Shown one piece after another: positions 6,976 through 9,411 of a DNA stretch of 9,411 bases (the stretch's first letter is position 1; the number at the start of each line of letters is the position of its first letter). The position numbers were made by a program, and so were the translations under genes. Source of the DNA: Chloroflexota bacterium (GTDB lineage: Bacteria > Chloroflexota > Dehalococcoidia > UBA2247 > RBG-13-53-26); NCBI GenBank assembly GCA_003650185.1, contig QMOF01000075.1, positions 1 to 9,411 on the forward strand, given 5' to 3'. Below the pieces are notes generated by a model. It did not search any database. It saw nothing but the letters and a program-made list of their open reading frames with translations, and was not told where the DNA came from.

Positions 6976-7257
6976 CGGTCCGTGCGCGACAAAGACAAGC
7001 CCTGGCATCCTGTAGTGGCGGTAGACGAAGCTTGGCACCTGGGTTTGGAACCACTGTGCCTGGCAACATTTCTGACCGTGTCGGTCAGGCACAGGGCTGG
7101 TCTACCTGTTTGCCCTGGGAAGCGGACACCCCGGGTCATCCTGGCGGGTGACCTGGAACAGGCCATCAGACCGGGCTGGTCAAGGCGCGGTGTAGGTACC
7201 TCGCACAGCACCCCGGGAGAAACGCGATGGACGCCGATTGAACGGGCGCGCTGTAGA
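6976..7257. other. Gene-poor spacer; one perfect hairpin (7072-7088)
   Basis: I see no convincing gene on either strand; the open frames here lack start signals and protein-like composition. The only clear structure is CTGACCG-TGT-CGGTCAG at 7072-7088, a perfect 7-bp stem with a 3-nt loop. An outer pairing of GTGCC and GGCAC is possible around it. No T-run follows on either strand, so I do not call a terminator. Confidence 0.4.
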
Positions 7258-7494
7258 CTATGGTGCCGGCGGGATGTAGGGAGACTTGAAGACCGTAGGG
7301 ATTGCCTGAAAGAGGCCGACAGCGATGCTACCTGGCCCTGCCCGGCACCAACCGGCCGTCATCCGCAAGTACTCGCCCATCTGGTTGGCTTCATCCCACC
7401 CAGTTACGCACGCTACAATGACGAAAGCCCAGATGGCCAACAAACTGACTGTAATCAAGCAGACCCTTGCTGCCGTGCCCACCATAGAAACCAT
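7258..7494 (-). CDS. Hypothetical small membrane protein (78 aa)
   Basis: Not recognised. From the ATG at 7494 the frame gives 78 residues with one clear hydrophobic segment at about 9-31 (ARVCLITVSLLAIWAFVIVACV). A polar stretch WDEANQMGEYLRM follows, and then a glycine/proline-rich tail ending SPYIPPAP. This would be a single-pass membrane protein. The frame is open further upstream to a GTG at 7566; ATG 7485 is also possible. The only ribosome-binding candidate is a weak GGTGG, so support is modest. It lies downstream of another tiny hydrophobic ORF on the same strand and could share its promoter. It may also be non-coding. Confidence 0.35.
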   Translation of the reverse strand: MVSMVGTAARVCLITVSLLAIWAFVIVACVTGWDEANQMGEYLRMTAGWCRAGPGSIAVGLFQAIPTVFKSPYIPPAP

Positions 7495-7618
7495 CACTAC
7501 ACGCCACCAACCTGTCGTTGAGATGTAGAAATAGTGCTGACTACTCGTTCCCAGGCGCCGGGCCACGCAAAAGATGGGGCGGCGATTGATGTTTCGGTGA
7601 CGATTCAGCCGTGACCAG

Positions 7619-7723
7619 TCACAAGGCGCACACTGCTCCCACGACGGCGACTATCAGGCCAACAGCACCCAGAATCCCTGCCATGACCAGAACGCCGAAA
7701 GTCAGGCATCCAAGGAATATCAC
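7619..7723 (-). CDS. Possible 34-residue hydrophobic peptide
   Basis: A very short frame from GTG 7723 to TGA 7619. AGGGGGG lies 5 nt upstream of the GTG and is a good ribosome-binding site. The product is almost wholly hydrophobic: it starts MIFLGCLTFGVLVMAG and continues with small residues (ILGAVGLIVAVVGAV), compatible with one transmembrane helix with small-residue packing faces. It sits about 40 nt downstream of a TGGTATAAT promoter element. Function unknown. Chance hydrophobic frames do occur, so the evidence is the combination of promoter, ribosome-binding site and TM composition. Confidence 0.4.
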   Translation of the reverse strand: MIFLGCLTFGVLVMAGILGAVGLIVAVVGAVCAL

Positions 7724-7771
7724 TGCTACCCCCCTGGGCGAGGTTGCTTGCGCCGACCGCCCTATAGACAA

Positions 7772-7780
7772 ATTATACCA
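7772..7780 (-). promoter_or_regulatory. Extended -10 promoter element (TGGTATAAT)
   Basis: On the minus strand, a perfect TATAAT (7777-7772) is preceded by TGG, giving the TGnTATAAT extended -10 motif. No good -35 hexamer is visible at 16-18 bp, which extended -10 promoters can tolerate. The expected start is near 7765, about 40 nt before the 34-residue ORF. Confidence 0.55.
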
Positions 7781-8069
7781 CACCCTAGCGTACAGGCCGA
7801 AGTCTGTCGGTTACTCCGCCAGATGGGCTGACACAGTTCCCCACGGCGCCAGTGGTCGGGTCCCCCTCACCCCCCTCTGGGTCGGCCCTGGCCCAGAAGT
7901 ACCATCCCCGGGCCAGCAGACCCGAAGGTCTGTCCCGTGGGTGCATTGTGGTGGCTGCCGTCAGACGTGACAGGACAAAGCTCCCCGCAGCCCGCCTGCA
8001 CGCTGTTGGACTACCTGGAGACTGCAGAAGCGGGCAACGCCAGCCAATTGTCGTACAATAGGAACCGCC
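7781..8069. other. Intergenic region upstream of the M48 protease gene
   Basis: About 290 bp between the minus-strand extended -10 element and the plus-strand protease start. No gene is supported. It contains two abutting perfect hairpins (7888-7932, listed separately). Just before the protease start there is a TACAAT at 8054-8059, but it has no matching -35 and is too close to the ATG to be a confident promoter. Confidence 0.45.
7888..7932. other. Two abutting perfect hairpins, one with a C(UUCG)G loop on the minus strand
   Basis: The first hairpin is CTGGCCC (7888-7894) with GGGCCAG (7910-7916): 7 bp and a 15-nt loop. The second begins at the very next base: CAGACC (7917-7922) and GGTCTG (7927-7932) around a 4-nt loop. 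That loop reads CGAA on plus and UUCG on minus, the latter closed by C-G as in the extra-stable cUUCGg tetraloop. No T-run follows on either strand, so this is not a standard terminator. Role unknown. Confidence 0.5.
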
Positions 8070-9215
8070 ATGGTGAGACAAACGCTTGATCCGGCCAGGC
8101 AGCAGCAGGCCAAGCAGTACGCCGCAATCCGGCACCGGCTCCTGGTGGTGCGGTTGCTGCTGGCGTCGGTCTTCTGGCTCGTTTTCCTGTTCACCGGCCT
8201 TTCCGAGAAGCTGGCCCACCTCTGGGATGCTCCACTGCTGGCCGTGGTCGCTGCCTATGTCCTCATAGCATTGGCGGTGTACGCGACCCTGCTTGCCCCA
8301 CTCTCGTACTATGGGGGATTCGTCCTGCCTCACCGCTACGGTCTCTCCTGCCAGAGCCTCAAGTCCTGGCTGGTTGACCTGGCCAAGGCCGGGCTCCTGG
8401 GCCTGCTGCTCAGATTGGCCTTCGTGGTGGTCGTCTACTGGCTGCTGGACCACTTCAAGGATACGTGGTGGCTCCTCGCAGCTGCCCTCGCCATCCTGGT
8501 TATGGTAGTCCTCACCATGCTGGTCCCGGTGTTGATCATCCCCATCTTCTTCAAGCTGAGGCCGTTGCAGGACGAGGACCTGGCCAGCAGGCTGTCCACC
8601 CTGATGCGGCGAGCCGGATACCAGTCCCAGGGGATATCCGTCATTGACCTGTCATCCAAGACCAGCGCCGGCAACGCCATGCTGGCCGGGATGGGCAAGA
8701 CGCGCCGCATCATCCTGGGGGACACCATCCTCGACCAGTACACACCCGAGGAGATCGAGGTGGTGGCCGCCCATGAGCTGGGGCACCACAGGCACCGGCA
8801 CTTCATCAGGCTCTTCGCTGTACACTCCGCCCTGACCGTCCTCGGGCTCTATCTGGCGGACCTGGCCCTGAAACAGGCCGTGCCCTGGCTCGGTCTTGAC
8901 GCCATCAGCGACGTAGCTGCCTTCCCGGTGCTGGTGCTGACACTCGGAGCGCTCAGCCTCCTTGTCGGCCCGCTGACCAACGCCTACAGCCGCCGCCTGG
9001 AAAGGGCTGCCGACGACTACGCCATCTCCCTCACCAGCGCCCCGGACGCCTTCGTAGACCTGATGACCAGGCTCACCAACCAGAACCTGGCCGATGCCAC
9101 ACCACCCCGCTGGGCCGAGGTCATGCTCTACGATCACCCGCCATACTGGAAGCGGGTTGCCAGGGCTGGAGCAGCCAGCGGCGCCGCTGGCTGCTCTGCG
9201 GAGGGGCGGGGCTGA
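8070..9215 (+). CDS. M48 family integral-membrane metalloprotease (Ste24/CAAX prenyl protease 1-like)
   Basis: A 381-residue zinc protease of the M48 family. The catalytic zinc motif HELGH is at residues 235-239, and the third ligand region ERAAD (E311) follows a transmembrane segment, as in Ste24-type enzymes. Further family marks are YGGFVLPHRYGLS (81-93), PIFFKLRPL (158-166), SSKTSAGNAMLAGMGKTRRIILGDT (195-219) and DHPP (355-358). Hydrophobic helices lie at about 24-43, 54-77, 104-127, 132-163, 247-266 and 282-301, so it is a polytopic membrane protein with its active site facing the cytoplasm or a membrane cavity. The ATG at 8070 has AGGAA 5 nt upstream. The last residues (GAASGAAGCSAEGRG) look unlike the family and are encoded by a 28-bp palindrome. 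Protein quality control is the likely role. The gene stands alone on the plus strand. Confidence 0.93.
   Translation: MVRQTLDPARQQQAKQYAAIRHRLLVVRLLLASVFWLVFLFTGLSEKLAHLWDAPLLAVVAAYVLIALAVYATLLAPLSYYGGFVLPHRYGLSCQSLKSWLVDLAKAGLLGLLLRLAFVVVVYWLLDHFKDTWWLLAAALAILVMVVLTMLVPVLIIPIFFKLRPLQDEDLASRLSTLMRRAGYQSQGISVIDLSSKTSAGNAMLAGMGKTRRIILGDTILDQYTPEEIEVVAAHELGHHRHRHFIRLFAVHSALTVLGLYLADLALKQAVPWLGLDAISDVAAFPVLVLTLGALSLLVGPLTNAYSRRLERAADDYAISLTSAPDAFVDLMTRLTNQNLADATPPRWAEVMLYDHPPYWKRVARAGAASGAAGCSAEGRG
9169..9196. repeat. 28-bp perfect palindrome at the 3' end of the protease gene
   Basis: GAGCAGCCAGCGGC (9169-9182) is followed without spacer by its exact reverse complement (9183-9196). It lies within the last codons of the protease and 23 bp before the stop of the convergent regulator gene. 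In RNA it would fold into a very stable GC-rich stem from either direction. It may act as a bidirectional terminator or mRNA-stabilising stem, although no U-tract follows. Confidence 0.85.
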
Positions 9216-9218
9216 AGG

Positions 9219-9411
9219 TCAACCCTGCGTCGGCGTGGTCAGCTTGTAGCCGTATCCCCGGACGGTGACGATCCGCGTAGGGGTGGAGGGGTTGAGCTCC
9301 ACCCTCTTGCGGACGCGGTAGATGCTCTGTTCGATCTGCTCGTCGGTAACGAACTCGCCGCCCCAGGCCGTGGCCAGCTCGTCCTTGCTGCAGGCCTTCT
9401 CTCGGTTGCGG
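9219..9411 (-). CDS. OmpR/PhoB-type winged-helix DNA-binding domain (partial, C-terminal)
   Basis: The C-terminal 63 residues of a transcriptional regulator whose start lies beyond the window. The fragment reads KDELATAWGG, then EQIEQSIYRVRKRVELNP, then TRIVTVRGYGYKL. These are the recognition helix and the terminal hairpin (RGYGYKL) typical of the trans_reg_C domain. The TGA is at 9219-9221, only 3 bp from the convergent protease stop. Such domains usually belong to two-component response regulators, but the receiver domain is not visible, so a stand-alone winged-helix protein is possible. Confidence 0.88.
   Translation of the reverse strand, partial: RNREKACSKDELATAWGGEFVTDEQIEQSIYRVRKRVELNPSTPTRIVTVRGYGYKLTTPTQG

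Noticed and set aside
6870..7260. Possible tRNA (T-arm-like GGTTGGATCC and GGTTTGGAACC)
   Set aside because: Neither has the TTCRA T-loop core and no acceptor, D or anticodon arms can be built around them.
6982..7521. Plus-strand 179-residue frame in the gene-poor region
   Set aside because: Its composition is rich in Arg, Pro, Cys and His without hydrophobic core patterning, and it has no ribosome-binding site; it runs antisense to the more plausible small membrane ORF.
7611..7970. Plus-strand 119-residue Thr/Pro-rich frame
   Set aside because: The Thr/Pro richness is the antisense of the hydrophobic 34-residue ORF; there is no start signal.
8054..8059. TACAAT as -10 of the protease gene
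   Set aside because: No -35 hexamer at 16-18 bp, and the implied start (about 8066) would remove the AGGAA ribosome-binding site from the mRNA.

Overview
The window is GC-rich bacterial DNA. Most of it is one minus-strand energy-metabolism locus: a regulator gene followed by an operon with the order korD-korA-korB-korC-hdrA/gltD-like. It encodes a four-subunit 2-oxoacid:ferredoxin oxidoreductase, probably a 2-oxoglutarate synthase type, and then a very large iron-sulfur flavoprotein. Sigma70-type promoters, Shine-Dalgarno sequences and 4-base stop/start overlaps (ATGA, GTGA) indicate a bacterium. An anaerobic Chloroflexota (Dehalococcoidia-like) genome is my best guess. That guess rests on the gene combination and on remembered resemblance of the HdrA-like protein, not on a search.

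Layout. Positions 1-155 are a perfect inverted repeat (51-bp arms, 53-bp loop) that looks like a fold-back amplification or assembly chimera, and it breaks the end of the large flavoprotein gene. Positions 105-5874 (minus) hold the five-gene operon. Positions 5875-6076 hold its leader and a good promoter (TTGTCA-17-TATACT). Positions 6077-6862 (minus) encode a winged-helix regulator with a long C-terminal sensor-like domain, which has its own promoter (TTGTCA-17-TAGAAT). From about 6976 to 8069 the DNA is gene-poor. It contains two possible small membrane-protein ORFs on the minus strand behind a TGGTATAAT extended -10 element, plus several perfect hairpins. Positions 8070-9215 (plus) encode a complete M48/Ste24-like membrane metalloprotease. 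Its C-terminal codons contain a 28-bp perfect palindrome. Positions 9219-9411 (minus) are the C-terminal DNA-binding domain of an OmpR/PhoB-type regulator, cut by the window edge and convergent with the protease.

How the genes fit together (inference). KorABCD interconverts 2-oxoglutarate and succinyl-CoA (plus CO2) with ferredoxin. The downstream protein carries HdrA-like modules, a GltD/NfnB-like FAD and NAD(P)H module and several [4Fe-4S] motifs. It is translationally coupled to korC by a 17-bp overlap, so it is a plausible electron exchanger between KOR ferredoxin and NAD(P)H or an Hdr-type partner. The adjacent regulator gene is a natural candidate to control the operon.
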